A program made the translations under genes and the position numbers. 64,000 nucleotides of DNA from Ashinkailepas kermadecensis (Eukaryota; Arthropoda; Thecostraca; Neolepadidae): NCBI GenBank assembly GCA_034440615.1, contig JAOTOM010003180.1:1-64000 (forward strand), written 5' to 3'. The notes beneath the pieces are model-generated. The model was not told the DNA's origin. It saw nothing but the letters and a program-made list of their open reading frames with translations, and searched no databases. Below, in pieces: positions 34,501 through 46,229 of this stretch; position 1 is the first letter of the stretch; the number at the start of each line of letters is the position of its first letter.

Positions 34501-36113
34501 AACCATACCCTCCCCCAGCCCAGTTACATTCCCCATTGCTCAAGAATTACTGGTGCATGATGGAGGATGGATGGATGACTCAGAAGGACGGATTTGGCAC
34601 CCATTGATGGCAATGGTAGTCCCTCTGCAGTGATGGATCCAGGGGAGAGGGAAATGTCTTGACTTATGGAGGGGGGGGGGGGGAAAGAGGCAGTAACCCA
34701 CATCCACCCCTCACCTCCCCCATCCCTCCACTTATGGCAGATCAAGTTTCAGTTGGTAATCATCCTCCAGAGTCTGGAGACAAGTACAAATGGAAGTATT
34801 TTATGACAAATGCAGACAAAAAATAGATTTGGAACGAACCCCCTTCATCAATTATTTTTATAGTTGATTAGCATGATGTTTGAAGGTTCATGAATATTAT
34901 AGTTTGGATATCACTATCTAACTGTGGTATGGTATGATTATCTAATATATGATGCAACATTTCACAGGTTCTTGAGTAATACATGCTTCACAGCTTCGTA
35001 CCTATGTGCCTACCTAGTTTCAGGCATGCTGCTTCCTTGATTGAGGATTGTACCTCAGTAATGTGTATTAACCTATATGCTTGAAGATTCCTTTTTTTGT
35101 AATCATGTTGCTATCAATACCTGCCAATTGAAAAGGGATGCCTTGAGAAGTGGCTTATTTTTAATAATTGTTCTGGCAGAGAACCAGGCTTTCCAATGTT
35201 GTGTGAACTGCCTATGTCACCTTAATTAAATAATAATACTGCTTTATATTAACATACAAAGCACACTATATTACATATGGTGTGTTAAAGGGGTGATCCT
35301 TTTGACCAGGCTTCCACTCATTTCACTGGTCCCCACTTGGTCTGCATCACACCAGTCATCTTCAGTCTCGGTCCTTGCTCCAAAATGTTAGGCTTTTGCC
35401 ACCTCTAATATGCTCCTACTTGAATGGTAATTCTTAAGTTGGCTCATAGGTGATAGCACCATCGCGGCGCAGACAACAGTTGATTCAGTTATGATCCACG
35501 GAGTTGATGCGGGCAGGTGTGGTCGGATAGTGATGCAGATATTTTGAGATGGAGTTTGAGTGGATTCGCTGTCAGACGTGATGACGCCCAAGACGCGTGG
35601 AGAGAACGTAATGAAGAGTAATAGCTAACTATCAGTATCCATGTGTTTGCTGTCATCGATGTTATAAGGGAAACAATTTAAATTATGATCTATTATTGAA
35701 AGGCTATTGCACTCCAACAATTAATATCTCTGTTAATCCTCTCTCACCCTCGCCACGTCCACCACAACTACATCACCCCTTCGCTAAATCCAACAGCATG
35801 GCCATTATTGAGGGTGTGGAGGATACGTCACCTTCATTTATTTTCCTATTGGGATCACCGCCAAGAGTCAATGAAAACTGCCCATCTTCCCCGAAAACTG
35901 CCCCACGCGACTGCTCCTCTTCCCTCGATGCAATTCATCACCACCTTCCGTTTTGATTTCAGTTACTACCCCGCTCTCCTGTGGCTGTGTGTGACGTCTT
36001 AGCACCGTCAGCGCGGCCAGTTCACCTGCGACAACACACGCTGGTGTGAGCGTTAGCGTGACGGCTGTCCTACAGCAGTACTCGGAGCTCCTGTGCCAAA
36101 GCCAGTTCTCAGC
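31511..36113. other. Long stretch without a supported gene
   Basis: No reading frame here shows a recognisable domain. An R2 copy at 32539-32715 starts with cagtggcacaacctag (hAT-like terminus) and a G-run. Another G-run with flanking C-rich sequence sits at 34671-34700. The 35.6-36.1 kb part, just upstream of the zinc-finger gene, presumably holds its promoter/5' UTR, but I can identify no TATA or initiator with confidence. Confidence 0.45.
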
Positions 36114-37838
36114 ATGGCAAACAGGAATCCATCGGAGAAGTGGCCGAATCGCTGCGATTTGTGTGGGAAAGAGTTTCGCTGGCAGAACTCGCTCATTGTT
36201 CACGCCCGAACTCACAGCGTCGAAAAGCCACACGGATGCGATGCATGTGGCAAGACGTTCCGCCGACAGTGTGATCTTAATGTTCACTACAGAATCCACT
36301 CCGGCGAGAGGTCATACAAGTGTAAGGTGTGTGGCAAATCGTTCTCTCAACAAGGCCATCTGACCACTCATTACCGGATTCATACCGGGAAGAAACCATA
36401 CAAGTGTAAGGAGTGTGGTAAAGCATTTCTTAGTCAAAGCTACCTGAAAAGTCACGCTGTAATCCACTCCGGCGAGAGGCCATACAAGTGTAAGGTGTGT
36501 GGGAAATCGTTCTCTCGCCAGAGCAATCTGACCACTCATTACATGATTCATACCGGGGAGAAAACATACAAGTGTAAGGAGTGTGGTAAAGCATTTCTTC
36601 TTCAACGCCACCTGAAAGGTCACGCTGCAGTCCACTCTGGGGAGAAACCGTTCAGTTGTGACGTTTGCGGCAAGTCCTTTAGTGAACAAAGCAGTGTTAA
36701 TGTCCACTACAGAGTCCACTCCGGCGAGAGGCCATACAAGTGTAAGGAGTGTGGTAAATCGTTCTCTCACCAGGGCACTCTGACCGCCCATTACAGGATT
36801 CATACCGGGGAGAATACACACAAGTGTAAGGAGTGTGGTAAAGCATTTCCTTTTCAAAGCCACCTGAAAAGGCACGCTGCAGTCCACTCTGGGGAGAAAC
36901 CGTTCACTTGTGACGTTTGCGGCAAGTCCTTTGGTGAACAAAGCAGTGTTAATGTCCACTACAGAGTCCACTCCGGCGAGAGGCCATACAAGTGTAAGGA
37001 GTGTGGTAAATCGTTCTCTTACCAGTGCACTCTGACCACCCATTACAGGATTCATACCGGGGAGAATACACACAAGTGTAAGGAGTGTGGTAAAGCATTT
37101 CCTTTTCAAAGCCACCTGAAAAGGCACGCTGCAGTCCACTCTGGGGAGAAACCGTTCACTTGTGACGTTTGCGGCAAGTCGTTTAGTGAACAAAGCAGTG
37201 TTAATGTCCACTACAGAGTTCACTCCGGCGAGAGGCCATACAAGTGTAAGGAGTGTGGTAAATCGTTCTCTCAACAGGGCACTCGGACCACCCATTACAG
37301 GATTCATACCGGGGAGAATACACACAAGTGTAAGGAGTGTGGTAAAGCATTTCTTTTTCAATGCCACCTGAAAAGGCACGCTGCAGTCCACTCTGGGGAG
37401 AAACCATTCAGATGTGACGTTTGCGGCAAGTCGTTCAGTCAACAAAGCAGTGTTAATGTCCACTACAGAGTCCACTCCGGCGAGAGGCCATACAAGTGCG
37501 ATCAATGTGAGAAGTCGTTCAAGAATCAGTCCCATCTGACCACGCATTATAGACTGCATTCCGGCGAGAGGCCATACAAGTGTAAGGAGTGTGGTAACGC
37601 ATTTGTTCAGCAAGGCGCCCTGAAGTGTCACGCTGTAGTCCATTCTGGAGAGAATCCGTTCAGGTGTGACGTCTGTGGCAAGCTGTTCGGTCTCCAGAGC
37701 ACTCTTAATACCCATTACAGTATCCACTCCGGTAAGAGACCTTACAAGTGTGGGCACTACGGTAAATCGTTTCTTCGGAAGATCTCCCTGGACCGTCACG
37801 TCGTAAACCATTCTAAAAACGAAACCGTTCGGGCGTGA
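36114..37838 (+). CDS. C2H2 zinc-finger protein, 20 fingers
   Basis: The first ATG in frame is at 36114 (agcATGg context); the frame runs 574 codons in one exon. After a short leader (MANRNPSEKWPN) come 20 tandem C2H2 fingers with TGEKP/SGERP-type linkers. Fingers 1-19 keep both Cys and both His. In finger 20 the second Cys is Tyr, so it is probably non-functional. Fingers 7-15 are three copies of a three-finger block with a 252-bp period (units starting 36652, 36904, 37156; partial at 37408), nearly identical at DNA level. This indicates recent internal expansion or gene conversion. There is no KRAB, SCAN, BTB or ZAD domain. It is presumably a nuclear DNA-binding factor of unknown target. 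The array once continued, as decayed fingers follow the stop. A second array lies at 42.7 kb. Confidence 0.88.
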   Translation: MANRNPSEKWPNRCDLCGKEFRWQNSLIVHARTHSVEKPHGCDACGKTFRRQCDLNVHYRIHSGERSYKCKVCGKSFSQQGHLTTHYRIHTGKKPYKCKECGKAFLSQSYLKSHAVIHSGERPYKCKVCGKSFSRQSNLTTHYMIHTGEKTYKCKECGKAFLLQRHLKGHAAVHSGEKPFSCDVCGKSFSEQSSVNVHYRVHSGERPYKCKECGKSFSHQGTLTAHYRIHTGENTHKCKECGKAFPFQSHLKRHAAVHSGEKPFTCDVCGKSFGEQSSVNVHYRVHSGERPYKCKECGKSFSYQCTLTTHYRIHTGENTHKCKECGKAFPFQSHLKRHAAVHSGEKPFTCDVCGKSFSEQSSVNVHYRVHSGERPYKCKECGKSFSQQGTRTTHYRIHTGENTHKCKECGKAFLFQCHLKRHAAVHSGEKPFRCDVCGKSFSQQSSVNVHYRVHSGERPYKCDQCEKSFKNQSHLTTHYRLHSGERPYKCKECGNAFVQQGALKCHAVVHSGENPFRCDVCGKLFGLQSTLNTHYSIHSGKRPYKCGHYGKSFLRKISLDRHVVNHSKNETVRA

Positions 37839-37985
37839 CGTTTGTGGTAAGCTGTCAGGTCAATGGCCGTAAAGGTGTGGTCACTGTGGCAAATTGTCTG
37901 TTGACCAGGGCTTCCTGAGGCGTCATGCTGTACTTCATGACGGAGAGTGGCCAAGCTAGTGCGATCATTGTGATTGCTGATTGAT
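37839..37985 (+). pseudogene. Decayed C-terminal zinc fingers
   Basis: In shifted frames the sequence still shows DVCGKL, RCGHCGKLSVDQGFLRRHAVLH and CDHCD remnants. It follows a frame disruption around 37815 relative to the usual HSGEKPF linker. The ancestral protein therefore had at least two to three more fingers. Confidence 0.7.
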
Positions 37986-39340
37986 TCGGGGGGGGCGTTC
38001 ATAGAGGTGTGGGAAGTGGGATGTGTCTCATGTTCAGCTGACTGCAGTACAGGCTCGATTCTTGCTGGAAACTGTGAATGTTGTGGTGTCTGTGGGGATG
38101 TTTAGTTTCCCGGGGAAAATTGATGAAGTCCGAGGTGCTTGTACCACCAAGGTACATAGAGTCCAAAAAGCAAAATCTAGCACAAAATGTTTTGTATAGT
38201 ATGCGTTCATAATGTCCGAAATGCATGACGTGCAACGATGACCTCCTCCAAATCTGCGTTCAAAGGGAGCGTTCATAACCGCGAAAGGTAATTTAAGCCC
38301 GATGAACATAAAATCAACAACAATTTCTCCAATAGTCCGCCTGAGGACCCGGTAGCACCCCTAGCGGTGAAATCATGTGACTAGGTAAGGTTATGGTAAG
38401 TTGGCCTCCGTTATGTAGATTTAACTGCTATGCGTTTTACAGTTCATCTGACATCATCGGGGACATATTTTTGGACCCTATAATCCTTTGTAACGAGTAA
38501 ACCTTTAACGTTATAAACTCTCCATTTGAATGCAGTTTTCGAGGTTGTGATCGTTGGACGTTATGAACACGACATTTTGACGTTTTGTTTTTCTCGTTTT
38601 TGGACGTTGCGACCTTTGAACGTGATGAACTTTGGTAGTCAATGAAACTTGAATGTTTTGATACGGCCGCAGTTTCCAGAGCATCTTGAGCCGTCATGAC
38701 TAATGCATTCGTGCTCTACGCTGCAGTGTCTGAAAGTTTGTTTGATGATATAATCTCTGAGTGCATAATTATCCTGCATACGTGGCGCTATGGTGAAGTT
38801 AAATGAAAATGTAATAAATGAAAGACATAATTGTAGCGCTTTTTTATGTTGACCACTGGGATCCTCTGCATAATCCACGCACATTAACCCTCACCCTTGT
38901 GCGGTATTTCGCCACCTTCGTCAGTAGCCTCGAGCACTAAAACAGAAACTAGCTCATGTGTAAGTCGTGGTAGCATCTCTTCATTTTCTCTGCCCAGAAC
39001 GAATGCGATCGGCACTCGGAAGTAAAAGATATCGACCTGTCTCTCGATACCTGTCTCAGCTGGGACTCTCAGGTTTCCATCACCTCCACCAGGATGTGTT
39101 TCGGCACATCGAGTTGTCTGTCGCATCGGAGGGTCTACCTGCCTCCCACAGTCATCTCGGTCCTCGTCAACGGTCTGGTGTTCTCGCAAATCCTGTACTG
39201 CATTTTGGTGTACGGTTGCGAAACTGATCCAAATATTTATCGACTACAAGCAATCATGAACTACAGAACAAACATTGCTTTCGACCGCAAAAAAATCGAT
39301 TGTATCGTGTCTGCTGAAGAGGCTGGGCTGTTTGGGTGCG
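37986..39340. repeat. Duplicated 3' flank, copy A
   Basis: Collinear with 43800-45158: ctgcagtacaggct, ggtgtctgtg, acccggtagcacccct, ggacgttatgaacacgaca, tgaaagtttgtttgatgatata, ttttg/ccaccttcgtcagta and the LINE relic. Homology ends at gtgcgg (39335-39340 and 45153-45158). It shows that zinc-finger gene plus flank was duplicated as a block. Confidence 0.85.
39000..39335 (+). pseudogene. LINE reverse-transcriptase C-terminal relic, copy A
   Basis: In mixed frames it reads DLSLDTCLSWDSQVSIT, then VYLPPTVISVLVNGLVFSQI, LYCILVYG and INYRTNIAFDRKK-like segments. These match the thumb/C-terminal region of Jockey/I-type LINE RT proteins (Lxxxxx..W..Hi; SxLxYCxxVYG). It is broken by frameshifts and was duplicated with the flank (partner at 44850-45155). 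Confidence 0.55.
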
Positions 39341-39341
39341 G

Positions 39342-39809
39342 CTGTCACAGACCTTCACCTTCGGATCCTGTATTCACACTCTCGCATGACACGACACGCC
39401 GCCGAGCCACCCCCGGCCGCCCGGGTCACGTGACCGGGTCACGTGACTCAGCCCGGCGGCGGCCCAACAACAGACACCAAAGTCTGACACTTTCCCCTCT
39501 CATCCAAATTGCGAGGGTAATCGCAATTGAACACAAAAAACGGGTTTCAGCTCAGTATATACACCGCGTTTGAAGCAAATAACGCTGAACGGCTACCCTG
39601 ACCCCACCTATGTCGCCGTATCAAGTAAGTACCATGTATCTTCTGTACAAACGTCAAGTCTGGCACTGAACAAGTGATACCCGCGGCCGCAATGCGCAAC
39701 AATACTCGCACCTTGCACTGAAAACGTGAAACGTGTCACACAATTACACATCACGATCGCGCACAACTTTTACATTTTTCACATGGGTGCGTCGAAGTTT
39801 TCCACCTTT
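39342..39809 (-). repeat. Probable 3' LTR/UTR of gypsy element
   Basis: Lies between the end of pol and the abrupt end of the duplicated flank at 39340. A TG at 39342 fits an LTR edge, but no second LTR exists in the window for confirmation and the polypurine tract is uncertain. It contains two adjacent copies of gggtcacgtgac (39423-39447), each with a CACGTG E-box. Confidence 0.4.
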
Positions 39810-42745
39810 TTAAACAAAATCTAAGTGCCGTCGACTTCGTAGGGCGACTACAACATAAGGTCCTATCCAAGGATAATCCAACTTGGATCGAGCGGAAAAG
39901 TTCCTGTACAACAACCTGTCACCGACTTTGATCGCTGGCTCTGCAACTCTGTGCCGCCTGTCATACTGCTGTTTGTATCGGCCAGCGCTCTGGGCGCGCT
40001 GCTGCTGCGCCTGTCGAAACACATTGGACAGGAGACGGAGCTTCTCGTGAACATAATCGTGTGAGTATTGGTTCCTGGGGGCAGCTGCTAGTATCGACAA
40101 TGGGGTGTGGTGGTAGCGGAGAAAATAAATGAAGAATGGAGAAAAACCGGTCGAATCGGATACTTCATTGTTCAGCGAGAAAACTATACCGGGTAGCTTC
40201 TGCACCCAGTCAGTGCCCCTGGAGTCTGACATCGCCCGTAGGCGGCGTTTAATGTCAAAGTGTTTTCTTTCGACCTTGCCGACGGCTTCGTGGTGATACC
40301 CGACGCTCGCCCGCGTCTGAACACCGAAATGCTCGCAAAGCGCCGTGACCTGGGCATTTTTCACGAGGTTTGAGCCCGCATCGCTCTCGAGGTTTTCTGG
40401 GGCACCATAGGTCAAAAAGTGGGCGCTTAACACTTCGACGACTTCTTCTGCGTTACCTGTGTCGAGCGGGTAGCAAGACAGAAACCCTGAAAATTTGTCA
40501 ACACACGTAAGCACCAGTGACCTATTCGTCACCTGACTTCTTGGCATATTTACAATGTCAATTACGAGCGTCTCGTTAGGCCAGTTTGCCGGCTGAGGCA
40601 GCAGGGGAGCATTGCGGATACGAGTACTTTTTCTCTGTTCGCATCTTTCGCAGGTATGGACGTAGTCTTCGCATCCTGCCTTTATGCCCGGGTACCAAGC
40701 GTGCCGACTGATCAGCTCGTACATTTTCCCAGGGCCACCATGGGCGTGGTGTGTGGTGTCGTGGTGAGCATGAAACAGCTCATATCGTTTTGCCAAGGGC
40801 CAGACCACCTGCTTGTGGCCCGCCGACCCTGCCGGCGTTCGGCGCACAATCCCGTCTCTTGGTTTTAAATGTTCCGACGGCTCACGTTTCAGACAGGGAG
40901 GGGCGAAACGTGGCCACTTTCCATGATTCAAGCGATGTGCTATGGCTCTACAATTCCTGTCGTGCCGCTGGTACCAGCGCAGGGTATCTGGCTTGAGAGG
41001 AACCAGTGAAACAGCGGAAACCTCCCGAGCCCCCTCGCTAGCGACTTCACAACCGTTAGACTTCGGTGTCGAATTTGTACGTACAGATTCCGGGTACAAA
41101 TCCGTCCCCCGTACCGGGGTAGCATCGGCGCGTCGGCCGTGCGTCGTCCGTGCACTGTCCGTGCACTGTTGCTGAGTTTCGCCACCAGGGTCAGGGGCGG
41201 CGCGACCGTCCGCACGCTCTGTAGTCGGCGGATCCGACTGACCCGCGCCCGGTCTCACCGGTCCGCTGTCGCCGGACGTGTCAGGGACTGTCTCCTGTCC
41301 CCGTGCCGTATCACAACCATGTGATGGTTCGTCGGCCGACCGGGCCGCATCGCTGATCTCCTGTTCCTGGTCCGTGTGTATGCGAGACAGCATATCTACG
41401 TGCTGCATTTGGCTAGCCTTTCGGTGCTCGGTATTATACCTGAACTGGCTGATGAAGGCTCGCCATCTCGCCAGCCTCGGGTTCATCTGATCGCGATTCT
41501 GTAGGATTTGCAATGCGCTTCTACAGTCACAGACCCACGTGAATTCCACATCGGCTAGGTACTTGTAGAGTTTCTTCAGGCCTTGTAAAAAGCTGTACAG
41601 CTCCAGTTCATAGATCGTCCATTTGCGCTGCGCCTTACTGTGTCTGTTGCCGCTGTAGGCTATGACACGCTCAGCACCGTCCTGTATTTGACTCAAAATT
41701 TGACCGCCCCCACTGCTGCTACTGTCAGTGTAGAGGATGAACGGGCAGTCTCGGCGTGGATAGCTCAGCACCCGGCTGCTGATCACCTCCGCCTTCAGAG
41801 CGGCGAAACTGTCGTCCAGGTCGTCGCTCCAGTGGTACTTCTCTGAGTTGCAGAGTCTGACCAGAGGCTCTGCGACGGTGCTGAAGGAGGGGATGAACTT
41901 TCGGTACCAGGAGAAAAACCCTAGGATCCTTTTAGCCTCCCGGATGGTTCTGGGCGGGGACAGGTTTTCCACAATTTCGATACGGTCGGTATCTATTGTA
42001 ACGGCATCAGGGGTGATGCGGTGGCCGAGGTACGTTAGCTCGGTTTGGAATAGCTTGCATTTACTAGGTGAAACCTTTATCCCCGCTTCACTCAGCCTCT
42101 GGAACACTGTGTGGAGAAGCTGGAAGTGCTCATCAGCACTGTCCGATATACATAGGATGTCGTCGGCGTATACTCGCACTTGCGGGAGGTCGCCAAGTAT
42201 TTCTCTCATGGCCACATGGAGAAAATACGATGACTGCGAGCATCCCATGGGCATACGGGCGGGGTAGTATGTTTTTCCGAGCGTGTGGAAAGCACATATC
42301 TTGCTCGATTCCTTAGTTAGACTCAGGTTCCAAAATGCATGTTTGATATCCAGCGAGGACGCAACCTTCCACCCGCCCAGGGAGAAAATAAAGTCGTCTA
42401 TGCTGGGGAACACAAATGCTTTCGGTAACAGCAACTTGTTCAGTGCGCGCATGTCCTGGGTGATTCTAAATTCGCCGGATTCCTTAGCCAAGAGAATCAA
42501 AGGCGAATTCCACGGCCAGGGAGGGCCTTCCTCGACGACGCCACAGCTCTGCAACTCGTCCAGCTGCGCCTGCAGTTGAGGTTCACGCGCCCAGGGGATC
42601 GGGTAGGGTCTGGTGAACACTGGTCGCGCTCCTGGCTGTAGCTCGAGATCGACTACTTCGCCGCGGTACATACCGATATCCGCGTAACCTCGCGAAAACG
42701 CCTCAGGGAAAGAGGCGATTAGGTCAGCCAGCTTGTCTCGCTGTT
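39810..42745 (-). CDS. Ty3/gypsy pol (RT-RNase H-integrase), 5'-truncated
   Basis: Uninterrupted frame of about 980 codons. RT: FVFPSIDDFIFSLGGW, SLDIKHAF (catalytic D135 approx), MPMGCSQSSYF, YADD at about 195-198, and FQTELTYLGHRITPD. RNase H: ILYTDSSSSGGG with D343. A low-complexity linker occupies about residues 465-580. Integrase: an HHCC zinc region (HHDTTHHAH...CERC, about 660-704), then D732, D791 and E828. A chromodomain was not evident. The apparent start codon is an artefact of the junction with zinc-finger sequence at about 42745. Gag, protease, primer site and 5' LTR are absent, so the element cannot be autonomous despite its open pol. The open frame implies a recent event. Confidence 0.9.
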
Positions 42746-43641
42746 CAGTCAATAAAGCAGTTCACTACAGAGTCCACTCCGGCGAGAGGCCATACAAGTG
42801 TAAGGAGTGTGGTAAATCGTGCTCTCAATCGTCCAATCTGACCACTCATTACAGGATTCATACCGGAAAGAAACCATGCAAGTGTAAGGAGTGTGGTAAA
42901 GCATTTCTTAGTCAAAGCCACCTGAAACGTCACGCTGTAGTCCACTCCGCCGAGAGGCCATACAAGTGTAAGGAGTGTGGTAAATCGTTCTCTCACCAGG
43001 GCATTCTGACCACTCATTACAGGATTCATACCGGGGAGAATACACACAAGTTTAAGGAGTGTGGTAAAGTATTTCTTCTTCAAAGCCACCTGAAAAGGCA
43101 CGCTGCAGTCCACTCTGGGGAGAAACCGTTCAGTTGCGACGTTTGTGGCAAGTCGTTCCGTCAACAAAGCAGTGTTAATGTCCACTACAGAGTCCACTCC
43201 GGCGAGAGGCCATACAAGTGTAAGGAGTGTGGTAAATCGTTCTCTCAACGGTCCCATCTGACCATGCATTGCAGGCTTCATAGCGGCGAGAGGCCATACA
43301 AGTGCGATCAATGTGACAAGTTGTTCAAGGATCCGTCCAAACTGACCACGCATTATAGACTGCATTCCGGCGAGAGGCCATACAAGTGTAAGGAGTGTGG
43401 TAAAGCATTTGTTGCTCAATGCGCCCTGAAGAGTCACGCTGTAGTCCATTCTGGGAAGAAACCGTTCAGCTGTAACGTTTGTGGCAAGCCGTTCGCTCGA
43501 CAGAGTAGTCTTAGGGTTCACTACAAACTCCATTCCAGAAATAAGCCATACAAGTGCGATCAGTGTGGTAAATCGTTTGCTCATCGGGGCAACTTGAAGC
43601 GTCACGCTGTAGTCCATTCTGGAGAGGCCATACAAGTGTGA
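42745..43641 (+). pseudogene. C2H2 zinc-finger array, truncated second copy
   Basis: Ten fingers closely related to the 36-kb gene. It begins inside a finger directly at the gypsy junction, so leader and natural start codon are missing; any start upstream would lie in gypsy DNA. Finger 1 has the conserved Phe changed to Cys. Finger 4 has lost its first Cys (HKFKECGK), so it should not bind zinc normally. After finger 10 a frameshift at about 43620 ends the frame, while shifted frames keep [21 protein letters not shown] and further remnants to about 43860. It probably is a dead duplicate. Confidence 0.8.
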
Positions 43642-45158
43642 TCAGTGTGGTAAGTCGTTTGGTCAGCATGGCAGCCTGAAACGTCATGCTCTAGTTCATT
43701 ACTGAGAGAGGCCGTGCTAGTGTGATCAATGTGACTAATACTTTGGTCGACAGTTCCATCTGAGTAGGCATGATCGCACTGATTCCGGGGAGCGTTCGTA
43801 GAGGTGTGATCAATGTGGAAGGTTCTCCGGTTCTCATTTTCAGCTCTCTGCAGTACAGGCTGGATTCTTGCGGAAGACTGTGCAGTTGTGGTGTCTGTGA
43901 GAATGTTGAGTTTCCTGAGGAAAATTCATAAATTCCAAGGTGCATTTACTACCAAGGTTCATAACGTCCAACAAGCAAACCAGAACACAAAGTGTCTTGC
44001 ATATGGTGCGTTCATAATGTCCAAAATTAATGACGTCCACCGATGACAACCTCCAAATCTGCGTTCAAAGGGATCGTTCATAGCCTCGAAAGTTAATTTA
44101 TGCCCGATGATCTTAAAGTCCAAAAAATATCCAGTAGTCCGCCTCAGTACCCGGTAGCACCCCTGACGGTGAAATCATGTGCCTAGGTAAGGTTATGGTA
44201 AGTTAGTCTTGGTTAGTTGGATTTCGCTACTAGATGTTTTACAGTTCATCTAACGTATCATTGGGGAGCTATTTTTGGACCGTATAGTACTTTGACATGA
44301 ATGAACCTTTAACGTTATAAACGGTGTCTTCGAAGGCAGTTTTCAAGGTTGTGATCGTTGGACGTTATGAACACGACATATTGACATTTTGTTTTTCTCG
44401 TTTTTTTGGACTTTGTGATCCTTGGACATTGCGACCTTTGAACGTGAACTTTGGTAGTCAATGAAACTTGAATGTTTTGATATTGCCCCAGTTACCCGAA
44501 CACTTTGAGCCGTCATGACTGATGCATTCGTGCTTTACGCTGCAGTGTCTGAAAGTTTGTTTGATGATATAATCTCTGGGTGCATAATTATCCTACATAC
44601 GTGGCGCTATGCAGAAGTTAAGTGAAAATGAAATAAATGAAGGACATGATTGTAGCGCTTTGTGATGATGACCACTGAGATCCTCTACCTAATCCACGCA
44701 CATTAAACCTCGCCCTTGTGCGGTATTTTGCCACCTTCGTCAGTAACCTCTAGCACTAAAACAGAAACTAGCTCATGTGTAAGTCGCGGTAGCATCTCTT
44801 CACTTTCTGTGCCCAGAACGAATGCCATCGGCACTCGGAAGTAAAAACATATCGACCTGTCTTTCGATGCCTGTCTCAGCTGGAACTCTCAGGTTTCCAT
44901 CACCACCAGGCTCTGTTTCGGCACATCGAGTTGTCTGTCGCATCTGAGGGTCTACCTGCCTCTCGCAGTCATCTCGGTTCTCGTCAACGGCCTGGTCTTC
45001 TCGCAAATCCTGTACTGCATTTTGGAGTACGGGAACAAAACTGATCAAAGTATTTCTCGACTACAAGCAATTATCAACTACAGAACAAACATTGTTTTCG
45101 ACCGCAAACAAATCAATCGTATCGTGTCTGCTGAAGAGGCTGGGCTGTCTGGTGCGGG
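43642..45158. repeat. Duplicated 3' flank, copy B, with LINE RT relic
   Basis: Counterpart of copy A, with small indels throughout. The LINE RT remnant at 44850-45155 reads DLSFDACLSWNSQVSIT and VISVLVNGLVFSQILYCI, slightly less frameshifted in places than copy A. The flank's right edge at 45158 is the right edge of the duplication unit. Confidence 0.8.
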
Positions 45159-45218
45159 GAACTAGTGTCGCACCACACGATGTGCCTGGTGCACAAGGTG
45201 CGCCGACACAGCCTGTGG

Positions 45219-45302
45219 TCCATTCACGCCGCTATGGTGCGCATTCACGCCACTATGGTGTCCATGCACGCCGCTATGGTGTCCATTCCCGTTGCTATGC
45301 TG
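45219..45302. repeat. 21-bp tandem repeat, 4 copies
   Basis: Units of type gtccattcacgccgctatgg plus t are repeated four times, reading as VHSRRYG heptapeptides in one frame. Flanking sequence has no gene signal. Confidence 0.85.
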
Positions 45303-46229
45303 GTGTCGCTTCGACACTGACGCTTGTTGCAGGCGTGTCATGACACCTATATCTTTGAGGAAAAAGACTACGAGGTAGTGTTGGAATCAAGTCCCATTGC
45401 GGTTGTGGCGTTATTTGGTACTAAAAGGGGAAACATTGTGGCCACCTATATTAGGTGATTGATGCTAAGCAGCGGTGTCATTTGACACTACGATTTACTT
45501 GAGGGTATTATGAAGCACCACATTTGGGAGTAACAATATTCTGGTCCGGGATACCGAGGGTCAAATGACAGTAAGGGTGTTTTCACGGCTGTTGGTTTCC
45601 GAACATTATTGAGGGCACAATATAGGAACGAAATTGGTGAACACAAATATTCAAATTCAAAAGTTAATTCAACTTAAAATTCAAATTTAAATATTCAAAG
45701 TATTGTGGAAGCAAACATTAACGGGTAGCTTGCTCCCTCAAATGTATGTAAAATGACACCCCTGGGTGTGGTGTCATTTAACACCTAAGTAGATGTGAGA
45801 TTTGGACACTGCTCAAGAATAGGGCTAGACAGACTGTCGTTCTACACCAAGATTAGTTCCAATGGGCGGAGCGGTACTCGGTATGGCTCCATTTCGCAAG
45901 AATTGGCTCTTTGGTGTCGTTTTAAAAGTATTCCAATTGGTGTGGTGTCAAATGCCGTTCAGAAGTGTGGCAGTTTTGGGGCACCATTCGAGAAACACTC
46001 ACATTACCTGTTTTCTTCTCTGTACACCGTCCTGCTTTATCTGATATCTCATGACCGTGGAACACAGTGACGCTTGATCGTCACATGTGAAACTCAACCA
46101 TTGGAGGCAATGACTGTGAAATGTCGTTAAAATTCCCGCCTCCTGTGGTAAAACCACAGCAGCAGTGGTTCTGCAGTGGAGTAGCGGTGGCCTTCCAGGC
46201 AAGTTCATATAATTCAAATCTAAATTCCC
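45303..46229. other. Gene-free; recurrent ggtgtcattt..acac words
   Basis: Several copies of (g)gtgtcattt(g/a)acac(c/t), a near-palindrome, occur at about 45476, 45554 (degenerate) and 45770. I cannot assign them. No gene is seen. Confidence 0.35.

Noticed and set aside
36312..37811. 499-codon minus-strand ORF
   Set aside because: It is antisense to the zinc-finger array; its periodic sequence mirrors finger linkers. The same holds for 42745-43635 minus.
40656..42579. Plus-strand ORFs in the gypsy region
   Set aside because: Shadows of the 980-codon minus-strand pol.
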